Shown: positions 35,385-44,546 of the stretch, piece after piece
Layout of the letters: every line of letters begins with the position of its first letter
How positions within the stretch are numbered: position 1 is the first letter of the stretch
Origin: Brevundimonas mediterranea
Lineage (GTDB): Bacteria > Pseudomonadota > Alphaproteobacteria > Caulobacterales > Caulobacteraceae
Length of the DNA: 64,000 bases
Assembly (NCBI RefSeq): GCF_011064825.1
Contig: NZ_CP048751.1
Coordinates: 2,046,001-2,110,000, forward strand
Direction of reading: 5' to 3'
Notes under the pieces: generated by a model
Database searches by the model: none
What the model saw: only the letters and a program-made list of their open reading frames with translations
What the model was told of the DNA's origin: nothing
Translations under genes and position numbers: made by a program

Positions 35385-36461
35385 TTACCGACGTTTGCGG
35401 GACTGGAACACGAAGCCGATGATCTTGGCGGCGGCCTCGAAATGTTCCTTGGGAATGACGGCGTCGATCTCGACCGAGGCGTAAAGGGCGCGGGCCAGAG
35501 GGACGTTCTCGACGATCGGCACGCCATGTTCCTTGGCGACTTCACGGATACGCATGGCCAGGGCGTCGACCCCCTTGGCCACACAGACCGGCGCCCCGTC
35601 GCCCTCGCTGGGTTCGTAGCGCAGGGCCACCGAATAGTGGGTCGGGTTGGTCACGATGACCGTGGCCTTGGGCACATTGGCCATCATCCGCTGGCGGCTG
35701 CGCTGCATGCGGATCTGCTTCAGCTTGGCCTTGATGTGGGGATCGCCCTCGGACTGTTTGTAGTCTTCCTTCAGTTCTTCCTTGGTCATCCGCATCCGCT
35801 TGGCGAAGCGCATCTTCTGCCAGATGAAGTCGGCTCCGGCCGTCGCCCCCAACAGGATGATGGCCGCCACGAACAGGGCCAGGGCCATGTCCCGCGCCAG
35901 CGGCAGCAGGGCGGCCGGGCTCAGGGTGACCATGTTCTCGAACTCGCGGACATGGGGCTTCAGCACCATCCAGCAGACGACGCAGACGGCGATCAGCTTC
36001 AGGAAGGTCTTGACGAACTGCATCAGGCCGTCGGGGCCGAAGATGCGCTTGAACCCCGACATCGGGTTCACCGACGACCATTTCGGCTTCAGCTTTTCGG
36101 CGGTGAAGATCAGGCCGGACTGGGCCAGGTGTCCGCCCGCCCCGCCGATGATGGTCGCCAGCATGACCGCTCCCAGGAAGGGGGTCATGGCCCAAAGAGC
36201 CTGGGCCAGAATCTGAGCCCCCGCCCCCGAATCCAGCATCCCCAGCATCTGGTGAGGGGCCGCGATAAAGGGCAGCAGCTGTTGCGCCATCGACCCGGCG
36301 AACCAGCCCCCGGCGCCCAGGATCACCGCCGCCGCCCCGGCCAGGGACAGGACCTGGCCGACGTCCTGAGACTTGGCGACGTCGCCCTTCTTGCGGGCGT
36401 CCTCGAGTTTTCGGGGGGTGGCGTCTTCTGTTTTCGACTCGGGATCGGTGTCGTCAGCCAC
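35385..36461 (-). CDS. flhB: Flagellar export protein FlhB
   Basis: FlhB is the substrate-specificity switch of the flagellar type III export apparatus. The 358-residue protein has an N-terminal amphipathic region (DATPRKLEDARKKGDVAKS), four membrane helices to about residue 210, and the cytoplasmic domain with the autocleavage motif NPTH starting at Asn272 (VTNPTHYSVALRYE). The length is normal. The start is GTG at 36461, overlapping the fliR stop by eight bases. It is the third gene of fliQ-fliR-flhB. Confidence 0.96.
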   Translation of the reverse strand: MADDTDPESKTEDATPRKLEDARKKGDVAKSQDVGQVLSLAGAAAVILGAGGWFAGSMAQQLLPFIAAPHQMLGMLDSGAGAQILAQALWAMTPFLGAVMLATIIGGAGGHLAQSGLIFTAEKLKPKWSSVNPMSGFKRIFGPDGLMQFVKTFLKLIAVCVVCWMVLKPHVREFENMVTLSPAALLPLARDMALALFVAAIILLGATAGADFIWQKMRFAKRMRMTKEELKEDYKQSEGDPHIKAKLKQIRMQRSRQRMMANVPKATVIVTNPTHYSVALRYEPSEGDGAPVCVAKGVDALAMRIREVAKEHGVPIVENVPLARALYASVEIDAVIPKEHFEAAAKIIGFVFQSRKRR

Positions 36462-37239
36462 TCGCCCCTCCCCCGAAGGCGCCGGCCGCGAACACCTCGG
36501 CGAGGCGGCGGTAGCGGTCGATGAAGACGGTGCCCAGGGCGCCCAGGCTGAGCGCGAAGATCGACAGGCCCAGGATGACGCTCAGAGGCGCGGCGGCGAA
36601 ATAGACCTGAAACGACGGCATGACCCGCGCGATCAGGCCCGAGGCCAGGTTGAAGATCAGGGCGAACACCAGAACCGGCGCCGCCAACTGCACCCCCAGC
36701 AGGAAGCTGTCCCCCAGTGTCCGCACCGCCATCTCGGTGAAATCCCCCATGATCAGGGGCTTGGCCGGGGCGATCAGACTGTAGGAACCGACCATGCCGG
36801 CGATGAACAGGTGGTGGGTGTCGGTGGCGAAGATCAGCGTCACCCCGAACAGCAGCAGGAACGAACCGACCGTCGACCCCGGCTGGGCCTGTAGCGGATT
36901 GGCCGTCTGGGCGAAGCTGAGGGTGGTCTGCAGCGAGACGATCTCGCCCGCCGTCATCAGCGACGTCAGGAACATGCGCAGCAGCATGCCGATCATCAGG
37001 CCGACCACCACCTCGCGGATCACCCACCCGGCCATGCCGCCCAGGGTCTCGGGCAGGCCCGGCAGGCTGTCGCGCACCACAGGCCACAGCGCCAGGCTGA
37101 TCAGCAGGGCCAGCGACAGGCGGATGCGCGGCGGCACATAGGTTTCCCCGAAGCCGGGGATCAGCATCAGGATCGCGCCGATGCGGGCGAAGATCAGCCC
37201 CCCGGCCCAGACCTGATCCGCGGTGGCGTAAGCCTCCAC
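36454..37239 (-). CDS. fliR: Flagellar export protein FliR
   Basis: FliR is an inner-membrane component of the flagellar export gate with FliP and FliQ. The 261-residue protein has six to seven hydrophobic segments and family features such as FARIGAILMLIPGFGETYVPPRIRLSLAL and TANPLQAQPGSTVGSFLLLFGVTLIFATDTHHLFIAGMVGSY. The start is GTG at 37239, whose first base overlaps the fliQ stop (TAGTG). It overlaps flhB by eight bases. The three genes form a tight operon. Confidence 0.95.
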   Translation of the reverse strand: MEAYATADQVWAGGLIFARIGAILMLIPGFGETYVPPRIRLSLALLISLALWPVVRDSLPGLPETLGGMAGWVIREVVVGLMIGMLLRMFLTSLMTAGEIVSLQTTLSFAQTANPLQAQPGSTVGSFLLLFGVTLIFATDTHHLFIAGMVGSYSLIAPAKPLIMGDFTEMAVRTLGDSFLLGVQLAAPVLVFALIFNLASGLIARVMPSFQVYFAAAPLSVILGLSIFALSLGALGTVFIDRYRRLAEVFAAGAFGGGASG

Positions 37240-37502
37240 TACATGCCCGCGATGCGCGCCGCGATCTGGCGCATGAACCCGCCCAGCAGGGCGCCCATCA
37301 GCGGCAGGAACAGCAACAGGGACACGAAGATGGCGATGATCTTGGGCGCATAGATCAGGGTCTGTTCCTGGATCTGCGTCAGGGCCTGGAACAGGCCGAT
37401 GACCACGCCGACGACCAGGCCGACCAGCAGGACCGGCAGGCACAGCTGGATCGTCAGCCAGATGGCGTCGCGCCCTACATCCAGAACTTCCGCGCCGTTC
37501 AT
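37239..37502 (-). CDS. fliQ: Flagellar export protein FliQ
   Basis: This 87-residue inner-membrane protein forms the export gate with FliP and FliR. It has two helices (IWLTIQLCLPVLLVGLVVGVVIGLFQALTQIQEQTL and IIAIFVSLLLFLPLMGALLGGF), the characteristic fingerprint of FliQ, including the conserved TQIQEQTL. The start is the ATG at 37502; an upstream ATG at 37520 would add six residues. It is the first gene of the operon, behind a CtrA-box-like site at 37551-37565. Confidence 0.95.
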   Translation of the reverse strand: MNGAEVLDVGRDAIWLTIQLCLPVLLVGLVVGVVIGLFQALTQIQEQTLIYAPKIIAIFVSLLLFLPLMGALLGGFMRQIAARIAGM

Positions 37503-37550
37503 CGGCCCACGCTCCCGCAAATCACTGGGCAGAAAATGCCGGGAGGATGG

Positions 37551-37565
37551 TTAACGGGGAGATAA
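37551..37565 (-). promoter_or_regulatory. CtrA-box-like site upstream of fliQ
   Basis: Read on the reverse strand the bases are TTAT-CTCCCCG-TTAA, a one-mismatch match to the CtrA consensus TTAA-N7-TTAA. The site is 49-63 bases before the fliQ start. In Caulobacter fliQ is a class II flagellar promoter directly activated by CtrA. Confidence 0.65.
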
Positions 37566-37887
37566 TGGCCGCACCCCTCCCCAATCCTTTTCGGTCTGTA
37601 GAAAGCACATAAGAGCCATCTCCGCCCCAATGCCGGAACCGGCTTCCGGGCCGCCTGGACCGTCTCGTCAGTCCGACGGATCGTAGCGGGAATTCGGACG
37701 TGGGCTTGCTGTGAAATTCCACGATCTGCTGCGTGTTGCGACCCGTAGATGTGTTTCAGGCGGGGTGAGATTCTGTGGCGGAACGACCTGAAAGTGCATG
37801 GCCGGCGGGCTGCGGTTCGACCTTCGTTGATCAAAAAACCCACCAATCTTAGAGGCTTATCGATAGGTACAACTCCCTATCAGGCGT

Positions 37888-37902
37888 TTGAAGTCGGTTT
37901 AA
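37888..37902 (+). promoter_or_regulatory. CtrA-box-like site in the gap upstream of the chemoreceptor gene
   Basis: TTGA-AGTCGGT-TTAA matches the CtrA consensus with one mismatch and lies 280 bases before the receptor start. The whole 37503-38182 gap is 680 bases; apart from this site and the fliQ promoter I see no supported gene in it. The open frame at 37946-38179 has no recognisable features. Confidence 0.4.
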
Positions 37903-38182
37903 CCATATCCCTGGATGGTGCGTTCGGGTTGTGTTTTAGCGCGCCGTGGGGACGGGACGAGATATGAGAAGACGCATACCAGTGGATGTGGCTGTCGAGG
38001 TTCGTGATGTGGCGAGCCTCCGAGGGTCGACTTTCCCGGTCGATGGCTCGCTCGTCATTCAGATGGCGCTGGCTTTCGTCCTGACCGCCCTCGGATGTTC
38101 GGCTGTCTGCAATCTGCACCAGGGTGCACGCTCGCCAGTGGCGTCCGTCGCTCGTCATGATCGATTTTTCGGGAGATAGGCT

Positions 38183-39871
38183 ATGCGTTTCACCATCAAG
38201 GCCAAATTGATCCTGACGTTCGGGGTGCTGATCGCGGCGATCGCCGTTTTAGTCGGCGTTTCCCTCAGTCATCTTTCGTCTCTGCACGCCGCCATCCATG
38301 AGGTTGTCGCCGGACCGGCCGCCCAACTGAGCCGGGCCCAGAGCATCCAGACCGAGTTCAGCAGCTATGTGAGGCGTGAGCGCGGCATGCTCCTGACCAC
38401 CGACCCTGAAGCGGTGCGTGAGTTTTCCGAAGAGGTAGGCCGGGGCCGAGGCATGTTGGAAGACCTGCTGGCTCAAGGCCAGGCGGCCGCATCGGCAGAC
38501 GCCAAGGCCGAGTGGGTTTCGCTGGCGAACGCCTGGTCAGAATACAAGCCGATCAGCGAAGAAATTCACAGGCTGGCGCTCGCCGGCGACGACGTCGGCG
38601 CCAAGGCGTTGATGTTGAACGAAGCGCGCGCCAGCCTTTCTGCGATCGAGGACGCCGCCCAAAACATCGTCGCGACGGACAAGGCGCTGATGGCGCAGGC
38701 CGAGGAGGGCGCCAATGCGGTGTTTGAGGAAGCGCGTGTAGGGCTGATCGTCGCCAGCGCCTTCGCTCTATTCGCTGCGGTCTTCGGTTGTGTCTGCATC
38801 ACACTGATTGTTCGGAAGGGACTGATCCGCGCCACTGAGGCCGTTCGCGCCGTCGCCGAAGGCGATCTGACCCAGGCGGTCGTCGTCACCAGTCGGGACG
38901 AAATCGGCGACATGCTGGGCGACCTTAACCGGATGATCGAACGCCTCCGCAGCGTGGTCGGCGACGCGTTAGCGGCTGCGGACAATGTCTCGGCCGGCAG
39001 CCAGGAACTGTCGTCTTCGTCGGAACAGATGAGCCAGGGCGCGACCGAACAGGCCGCCGCCGCCGAACAGGCCTCGGCCTCGATGGAAGAGATGGCCGCC
39101 AACATCAAGCAGAACGCCGACAACGCGGCCCAGACCGAGAAGATCTCGCGTCAGTCGTCCAAGGACGCGGAAACCAGCGGTGAGGCCGTTCATCGCGCGG
39201 TCGAGGCCATGCGCACCATCGTCGCCAAGATCGGCATCGTGCAGGAGATCGCGCGCCAGACCGACCTGCTGGCCCTGAACGCGGCGGTCGAGGCCGCCCG
39301 GGCCGGGGAGCACGGCAAGGGCTTCGCCGTCGTCGCCTCGGAAGTGCGCAAGCTGGCCGAACGCAGCCAGACGGCCGCCGCCGAGATCGGCGCCGTGTCG
39401 GGCGACACCGTCAAGGCGGCCCAGGAAGCCGGCGAAATGCTGCAACGCCTGGTGCCGGATATCCGCAAGACCGCCGAACTGGTCTCGGAGATCAGCGCCG
39501 CCTGCCGCGAGCAGGACGTCGGCGCCAGCCAGATCAACGAGGCCATCCAGCAACTGGACAAGGTGATCCAGCAGAACGCCGGCGCGGCCGAGGAAATGTC
39601 GGCCACCTCCGAGGAGCTGGCGGCCCAGGCCGAGGAACTGCAGACCTCGATCGCCTTCTTCCGCACGGACGCCGAAAGAGTCCCTGCCCGTGCTCAGGCC
39701 CGCGTCTCGACCTTCAAGGCCCCGGCCAAGCCGGCGGCCCGCCCGACGCCCAAGGCTGCGCCGGCCAAGCCCGCCGTCCACGCCCAGCAGGCCCGCGCCA
39801 AGGGCTTCGCCCTGGACATGGCGGTCGGCGGCGCGGACGACGAGGACATGGACTTCCGGGAGAGCGCCTGA
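38183..39871 (+). CDS. Transmembrane methyl-accepting chemotaxis protein
   Basis: The 562-residue receptor has an N-terminal transmembrane helix ([20 protein letters not shown]), a periplasmic four-helix-bundle sensor of about 150 residues, a second helix ([25 protein letters not shown]), a HAMP domain, and the signalling coiled coil with tip [43 protein letters not shown]. The C-terminal ~60 residues are Ala/Pro/Lys-rich. It overlaps the cheW gene by one base (TGATG), so both are made together. The sensed ligand is unknown. Confidence 0.94.
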   Translation: MRFTIKAKLILTFGVLIAAIAVLVGVSLSHLSSLHAAIHEVVAGPAAQLSRAQSIQTEFSSYVRRERGMLLTTDPEAVREFSEEVGRGRGMLEDLLAQGQAAASADAKAEWVSLANAWSEYKPISEEIHRLALAGDDVGAKALMLNEARASLSAIEDAAQNIVATDKALMAQAEEGANAVFEEARVGLIVASAFALFAAVFGCVCITLIVRKGLIRATEAVRAVAEGDLTQAVVVTSRDEIGDMLGDLNRMIERLRSVVGDALAAADNVSAGSQELSSSSEQMSQGATEQAAAAEQASASMEEMAANIKQNADNAAQTEKISRQSSKDAETSGEAVHRAVEAMRTIVAKIGIVQEIARQTDLLALNAAVEAARAGEHGKGFAVVASEVRKLAERSQTAAAEIGAVSGDTVKAAQEAGEMLQRLVPDIRKTAELVSEISAACREQDVGASQINEAIQQLDKVIQQNAGAAEEMSATSEELAAQAEELQTSIAFFRTDAERVPARAQARVSTFKAPAKPAARPTPKAAPAKPAVHAQQARAKGFALDMAVGGADDEDMDFRESA

Positions 39872-40380
39872 TGTCCGAAACCGCCAAGGGACAAGGCGCC
39901 TCTGAGGGGCAATATGTGACCTTCGGCCTGGGCGACGAACTCTTCGCCGCCCCGGTCGGCCTGGTGCGGGAGATCCTGACCTATCAGGCGCCCTCGCGCA
40001 TTCCCAACAGTCCGGACTATCTTCTGGGCCTGACGGACGTGCGGGGGCAGGGGGTTCCCACGGCGGATCTTCGGATCCGCCTGGGCATGGCGCCGACCGA
40101 GCCGACGCTGAACACCCGCATCCTGGTGCTGGACATTCCGCTGGAGGACCGGGTGCTCAGCCTGGGCCTGGTGGCGGACCGGGTGTTCGAGGTGGCGGTC
40201 TTCAGCGCCGACCAGATCGAGCCGTCGCCCGACATCGGGATCAAGTGGCGCTCGGACTATATCTCGGGCGTGGTGCGGCGCGAGGACGGCTTCGTCGTCC
40301 TGATCGACCTGCCTCGACTGCTGTCCAGCACCGACACCGTCTCTCTGGCGTCCTTCCCCGACGTCGAACGCGCGGCCTGA
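39871..40380 (+). CDS. cheW: CheW chemotaxis coupling protein
   Basis: CheW bridges chemoreceptors to the kinase CheA. The 169-residue protein has the SH3-like CheW fold: [22 protein letters not shown], then the conserved [31 protein letters not shown] and [11 protein letters not shown]. It begins at the stop of the receptor gene, with no cheA nearby, so it probably serves a core array encoded elsewhere or a dedicated array for this receptor. Confidence 0.94.
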   Translation: MSETAKGQGASEGQYVTFGLGDELFAAPVGLVREILTYQAPSRIPNSPDYLLGLTDVRGQGVPTADLRIRLGMAPTEPTLNTRILVLDIPLEDRVLSLGLVADRVFEVAVFSADQIEPSPDIGIKWRSDYISGVVRREDGFVVLIDLPRLLSSTDTVSLASFPDVERAA

Positions 40381-40516
40381 CGGTCGCCGGCCGGTCAGGC
40401 GGCTCGGATACTCAGACCATGTTTCCCGGTCCCCGGGGGTCCAAATCGGTCGCCGCAGCGTAATGGACGGGAAGAAGGCTTTTCATTCTCGGCTCCGCTT
40501 CGCTAATAGGCCCGCA

Positions 40517-41107
40517 ATGACTGATGCGCCCCCGACCGCCTCCCGACTGACCCAGGCCGACGCCGAGGCCGCCGTCCGCACCCTGATCGAATGGGCGGGC
40601 GACGATCCCGACCGCGAGGGTTTGCTGGAAACCCCGGCGCGGGTGGCGCGCAGCTATCGCGAGCTGTTTTCGGGCTACGAGGTCGATCCCCTGTCCTATC
40701 TGGAGAAGACCTTCGAGGAGACGGGCGGTTACGACCAGCTGGTCGTGCTGAAGGACATCCGGTTCGTCAGCTTCTGCGAGCACCATATGCTGCCGGTCGT
40801 GGGCAAGGCCCATGTCGCCTATCTGCCGACCGACCGCGTGGTCGGCATTTCCAAACTGGCGCGCGTGGTGCGCGGCTTCGCCCGACGCCTGCAGATCCAG
40901 GAAAAGATGACGGCCGAGATCGCCGAGGCCATCCAGACCGTCCTGAAGCCCCAGGGCGTGGGCGTGGTCATCGAGGCCGAACACAGCTGCATGACCTTGC
41001 GTGGCGTCAACGCCCCCGGCGCCAGTCTGTCGACCAGCCACCTGATCGGTGTGGTCCGCGACGATCCCCGCACCCGCGAGGAGTTCCTGCGCCTCGTGCG
41101 CGGCTAG
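40517..41107 (+). CDS. folE: GTP cyclohydrolase I
   Basis: FolE converts GTP to 7,8-dihydroneopterin triphosphate, the first step of folate synthesis. The 196-residue enzyme has the zinc ligands in [21 protein letters not shown] and in [12 protein letters not shown], and the catalytic-site segment [20 protein letters not shown]. The start at 40517 fits the family; an in-frame ATG at 40463 gives an atypical basic leader. It stands alone between cheW and an acyltransferase gene. Confidence 0.96.
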   Translation: MTDAPPTASRLTQADAEAAVRTLIEWAGDDPDREGLLETPARVARSYRELFSGYEVDPLSYLEKTFEETGGYDQLVVLKDIRFVSFCEHHMLPVVGKAHVAYLPTDRVVGISKLARVVRGFARRLQIQEKMTAEIAEAIQTVLKPQGVGVVIEAEHSCMTLRGVNAPGASLSTSHLIGVVRDDPRTREEFLRLVRG

Positions 41108-41161
41108 AGGTCCCACTACGGCCCGGCTCTTGCGAGATCGGGGTCATAGGAGGCGTTCGCC

Positions 41162-42319
41162 GTGCCCTGGAGCCTGATTTCGACCCGAAACGAGACAACC
41201 CCGATCGCCCGTGGCGGCTGGCTGGACGCGCTGCGTTTCATTGTGGCCTTCCTGATCATCCTGCATCACTTCCAGGGAGCCGGGCCGGTTCCTCTGGCCG
41301 AGGCCGTGCATCCGGTGTTCTCGCGTGGCGGCTTCCTGCTGACCAACTTCTTTCTGATCGATTCCGGCTATGTGCTGATGCGGGTCTATGGGGCCGCAGT
41401 GGGCCAGGGCCGGATGTCGGCGGGCGACTTCGTGCTGAAGCGGGTCCTTCGCGTGGTCCCCGCTCATCTGATCATGGGGCTGTCGCTGGTCGCCCTGGTG
41501 TTGCTCGGTGCGGCGGCGGGGGCGGCGCCGCGCAATCCGGAATGGTTCCGCTGGGACCAGCTGCCGGCCCAGTTGCTGCTGTTGCAGTCCTATGGCGTGC
41601 CCGGCGGCCTGGGCTGGAACGCCCCGACCTGGTCGATCTCGGCCCTGATCGGCTGCTATCTGTGTTTCCCCTGGATCCTGCGCGGTCTGACGCGACTGGG
41701 GCCCTGGGGCGCGCTGGCCCTGGGCGTCGCCGCCTATCTGGCCGCCAACCAGCTGTGCTGGAGCCTGCTGGGCCATCCCGTCTACCAGATGCCGATGGGC
41801 TACGGCTTCGTGCGCGCCCTGCCGCTGTTCTTCCTGGGCATGAGCCTGGCCTGGTTCGCCCAGAAGATCTGGATCGACCCCCGCCTGGCCGGTTGGGTCG
41901 GCGTCGCCGCCTTCCTCGGCCTGGCGCTCGCTCAGGCCCTCGGCAAGAACGCCCTGATCTCCCTGGCGATGATTTCCCTGATCATTCTGGCCGCCGGCGC
42001 CGTGCCGGTGCGTCGCCCGTCGAAATGGGTGGAGACCGCCGCCATGGTCTCCTTCTCGATGTTCATCTCAAATGAGATCGTCCGCATCGCCTGGTTCGGG
42101 GTGGTCAATGCGGCTGCGGCCCGCTTCGCCCTGTCGGCGCCCGTGCAGTGGGCGCTCTGGGGCGGCGGGGTGCTGGCGGCGATCGCCTTCGCCTTCGCCT
42201 TCCATTTCGCGATCGACGACCGGATCCAGTCGCGGATCCGGTCCTGGCTGAAGCGCCGCCGTGGCGGACGTCGAACGACCCCGGTGGAAGCAGGGCCTGT
42301 GGTCTCGCTCGAGGGATAG
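41162..42319 (+). CDS. Acyltransferase 3 family membrane protein
   Basis: This 385-residue integral membrane protein has about ten hydrophobic helices and the acyltransferase-3 opening RGGWLDALRFIVAFLIILHHFQGAG, with the conserved His in LHH. Related OafA-like enzymes O-acetylate lipopolysaccharide or exopolysaccharide. It starts at GTG 41162 behind AGGAGG. A basic tail (KRRRGGRRTTP) lies in the cytoplasm. It converges on dnaX with a four-base gap. Confidence 0.88.
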   Translation: MPWSLISTRNETTPIARGGWLDALRFIVAFLIILHHFQGAGPVPLAEAVHPVFSRGGFLLTNFFLIDSGYVLMRVYGAAVGQGRMSAGDFVLKRVLRVVPAHLIMGLSLVALVLLGAAAGAAPRNPEWFRWDQLPAQLLLLQSYGVPGGLGWNAPTWSISALIGCYLCFPWILRGLTRLGPWGALALGVAAYLAANQLCWSLLGHPVYQMPMGYGFVRALPLFFLGMSLAWFAQKIWIDPRLAGWVGVAAFLGLALAQALGKNALISLAMISLIILAAGAVPVRRPSKWVETAAMVSFSMFISNEIVRIAWFGVVNAAAARFALSAPVQWALWGGGVLAAIAFAFAFHFAIDDRIQSRIRSWLKRRRGGRRTTPVEAGPVVSLEG

Positions 42320-42323
42320 GCCG

Positions 42324-44195
42324 TCAGTCCTCGTCATCGTCCTCGGGCGCGTCGGGGATTTCCGGCGTGACGACGGCGGGGGCGATGGTCTTGATCTCGC
42401 CCAGCTTGGCGCCGGGGAAGGCCAGAAGCACCGCCTTGATGAAGGGGTCGGCCTCGACCTTCTCGCGCTCGGCGGCCCGCTCCTTCTTCTGACGCTCGAT
42501 CAGGGTCTCGCCGCCGCCCTGGCCGTTGGCGGCGATCAGCCAGGTGCGGCCGGTCCATTCCCGCAGCCGCCCGGCCAGGCGCCGCGCCAGTTCGACCGGC
42601 GCGCCCTCGACGCTTTCATAGACGATGGCGCCGGGCTTGAACGAGACGGGTTTGACGAACCGTTCGACGTCCATCTGAAGCCCGACTTCCCGTTTCTCGC
42701 CGATCAGGGCGACGACCTGTTCGAAGGTTTGCGGGTCGGGCAGGGCCGGGGCCATGACCGGACGCGCGGCCAGCTGGGCCGATGTCCCTCCGCCTCCGCC
42801 GCCCCCGCCGCCGCCACGTGGCGCGGAACCGCCGCCGAACGGTTCGCCGGACTGAAGTCGCTTCAACGCCTCCTCCGGTCCCGGCAGGTCGGCGGCGTAG
42901 GCCAGGCGGACAATGGCCATCTCGACCGCATCGGCCGGATTGGGTGCGCGTCTCACCTCGTCCAGCGCCTTCAGCAGCATCTGCCAGGTGCGCGACAGGG
43001 TTGCGGCCGGAATGGCGGCGCCCAGAGCGGCCAGCTTCTGCGCCTGGTCATTGGGCAGTCGGGTCGCGTTCGGACCCAGCATCTTGGCCACCGAGGCGGC
43101 GTGGCAGTGTTCCAGGAGGTCGTTGGTCACCTGCACCGGATCGGCGCCGAAGCCGTACAGGGTGCGGAAATTCTCCAGGGCCTCGGGCGTGCGGCCGGCC
43201 ATGACGGATTCGAACAGGGCGATGGTCTGGCTGCGGTCGGCCAGGCCCAGCATGTCGCGGACCGTCTCGGTCTTGACCATCTCGCCGCGCTCGGCCTGGA
43301 CCAGGGCCTGGTCCAGCAGGGACAGGCCGTCGCGCACCGAGCCTTCGGCCGCGCGCGAGATCAGGGCCAGGGCGTCCTGTTCGATCTTCATGCCTTCGCG
43401 CTCGGCGATCCGGCCCAGGTGGCCGATCAGGATCTCGGGCTCGACCCGACGCAGGTCGAATCTCTGGCAGCGGCTCAGGATCGTCACCGGCACCTTGCGG
43501 ATCTCGGTGGTGGCGAAGATGAATTTGGCGTGGGGCGGCGGCTCCTCCAGCGTCTTCAGCAGGGCGTTGAACGCCTGCGTCGACAGCATGTGGACCTCGT
43601 CCAGCACATAGACCTTGTAGCGCGCCTCGACCGGCGCATACCGGACGCTCTCCAGAATATCGCGGATGTCGTTGACGCCCGTGTGGGACGCGGCGTCCAT
43701 CTCCATCACGTCCATATGCTGGCCGGCCATGATGGCGGCGTCGTGCCGGCCGTGGGCGGTCAGGGTCAGGGACGGCCGGTCGATGCTCTCCGTCTCGTTG
43801 TTCAGGGCGCGGGCCAGCAGGCGGGCGGTGGTCGTCTTGCCGACCCCGCGAACCCCGGTCAGCATGAAGGCGTGGGCGATCCGGCCGGTGGAGAAGGCGT
43901 TGGTCAGGGTGCGGACCATCGCCTCCTGCCCGATCAGGTCCTCGAAGGTGCGCGGCCGATATTTGCGCGCCAGCACCTGATAGGCGGACCCGTCGTCAGC
44001 GTGGGCTTCGATTTCGGATGGGGCGGGCTTGGCGGCGACAGGTGCAGGAACGGGCGCCGTGACCGGCTCAGGCGTCGCGGCAGGCAGGCGCGCAGCGGCA
44101 GGCGCGCCGAACATGTCGTCGGTATTCTCGTCGCGTTCGACGACGTCGTCCTCTTCCCAGGGCGGGCCGTCGAGATTCGTGTCGCTGTCCGTCAT
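42324..44195 (-). CDS. dnaX: DNA polymerase III gamma/tau clamp-loader subunit
   Basis: DnaX is the ATPase core of the clamp loader. The 623-residue protein has Walker A GVRGVGKTTTARLL (Lys120), Walker B YKVYVLDEVHML, SRC sensor in ILSRCQRFDLRR and a long tau-like C terminus. Two oddities: an acidic N-terminal extension of about 70 residues, and no cysteine in the region (about 131-160) where the bacterial zinc module usually has four. A run of ten glycines (near 42.8 kb) forms a linker, encoded by a GGN-type tract. The 4.5S RNA gene lies upstream. Confidence 0.95.
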   Translation of the reverse strand: MTDSDTNLDGPPWEEDDVVERDENTDDMFGAPAAARLPAATPEPVTAPVPAPVAAKPAPSEIEAHADDGSAYQVLARKYRPRTFEDLIGQEAMVRTLTNAFSTGRIAHAFMLTGVRGVGKTTTARLLARALNNETESIDRPSLTLTAHGRHDAAIMAGQHMDVMEMDAASHTGVNDIRDILESVRYAPVEARYKVYVLDEVHMLSTQAFNALLKTLEEPPPHAKFIFATTEIRKVPVTILSRCQRFDLRRVEPEILIGHLGRIAEREGMKIEQDALALISRAAEGSVRDGLSLLDQALVQAERGEMVKTETVRDMLGLADRSQTIALFESVMAGRTPEALENFRTLYGFGADPVQVTNDLLEHCHAASVAKMLGPNATRLPNDQAQKLAALGAAIPAATLSRTWQMLLKALDEVRRAPNPADAVEMAIVRLAYAADLPGPEEALKRLQSGEPFGGGSAPRGGGGGGGGGGTSAQLAARPVMAPALPDPQTFEQVVALIGEKREVGLQMDVERFVKPVSFKPGAIVYESVEGAPVELARRLAGRLREWTGRTWLIAANGQGGGETLIERQKKERAAEREKVEADPFIKAVLLAFPGAKLGEIKTIAPAVVTPEIPDAPEDDDED

Positions 44196-44272
44196 GGGCG
44201 AAGTCTTACAGCGGGAGAGCAGCGGGAAGAAGGGATTCTCGGCTTAAGCCGCACGAGCGGGGCCAACCTCTT

Positions 44273-44327
44273 CTTTCGTCATTCCGGGTCTGCGGGCCAA
44301 GCGGGCCTCCGCCCGGAATGACGAAAG
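44273..44327. repeat. REP-like palindrome between dnaX and the 4.5S RNA gene
   Basis: CTTTCGTCATTCCGGG (44273-44288) is the exact reverse complement of CCCGGAATGACGAAAG (44312-44327), with a 23-base GC-rich spacer. Elements with a GTCATTCC...GGAATGAC core are widespread in alphaproteobacterial intergenic DNA. Confidence 0.75.
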
Positions 44328-44401
44328 GGGAGGGGAGCGACGGCACGCAAACGCGCTCAAGCAGCGAGCGACCGCGTCGCGAGCGTAGCGCACTAAAAAA
44401 T

Positions 44402-44500
44402 GAGGTAGAGACCGCGCGACCCGAAGGGGAATTCGTTGTGGCTGCTGCCTTCCGGCCCTGACCAGGTTGGCGAAGCCTTCGCCCGCGCGATCTCCGAGAG
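44402..44500 (-). ncRNA. ffs: 4.5S RNA (bacterial SRP RNA, small type)
   Basis: On the reverse strand the conserved SRP apical core is clear: ACCTGGTCAGGGCCGGAAG followed by GCAGCAGCC, which matches the Ffh-binding loops of 4.5S RNA. The ends pair as GAGATCGCGCG with CGCGCGGTCTC (G-T allowed), and a T-run (ATTTTTTA near 44395) follows the 3' end as a terminator. The RNA scaffolds Ffh and the SRP receptor FtsY, whose gene is at 4.5 kb. Ends are estimated to within a few bases. It sits upstream of dnaX, a common location in alphaproteobacteria. Confidence 0.92.
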
Positions 44501-44546
44501 GGGATATGACGGGTGCGGCGAACGGAATCAAGGGTTACAAGGCCGC

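Noticed and set aside
33756..36524. A 922-codon open frame on the + strand opposite cckA and flhB
   Set aside because: It is antisense to two clearly recognised genes, rich in Gly/Gln/His/Arg from high-GC antisense reading, and has no domain. Similar long shadows occur opposite the PBP (22458-24734), barrel (60677-62923) and dnaX genes.
37946..38179. A 77-codon open frame ending three bases before the chemoreceptor gene
   Set aside because: The product has no recognisable feature beyond one hydrophobic patch, and it lies in the expected promoter and leader region.
40381..40516. Riboswitch before folE
   Set aside because: The gap shows no tetrahydrofolate or preQ1 riboswitch core that I can recognise.
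42780..42840. GGN/CCN tract in dnaX as a possible phase-variable microsatellite
   Set aside because: The unit is three bases, so length changes keep the frame; it encodes a glycine linker and is better seen as a flexible spacer.
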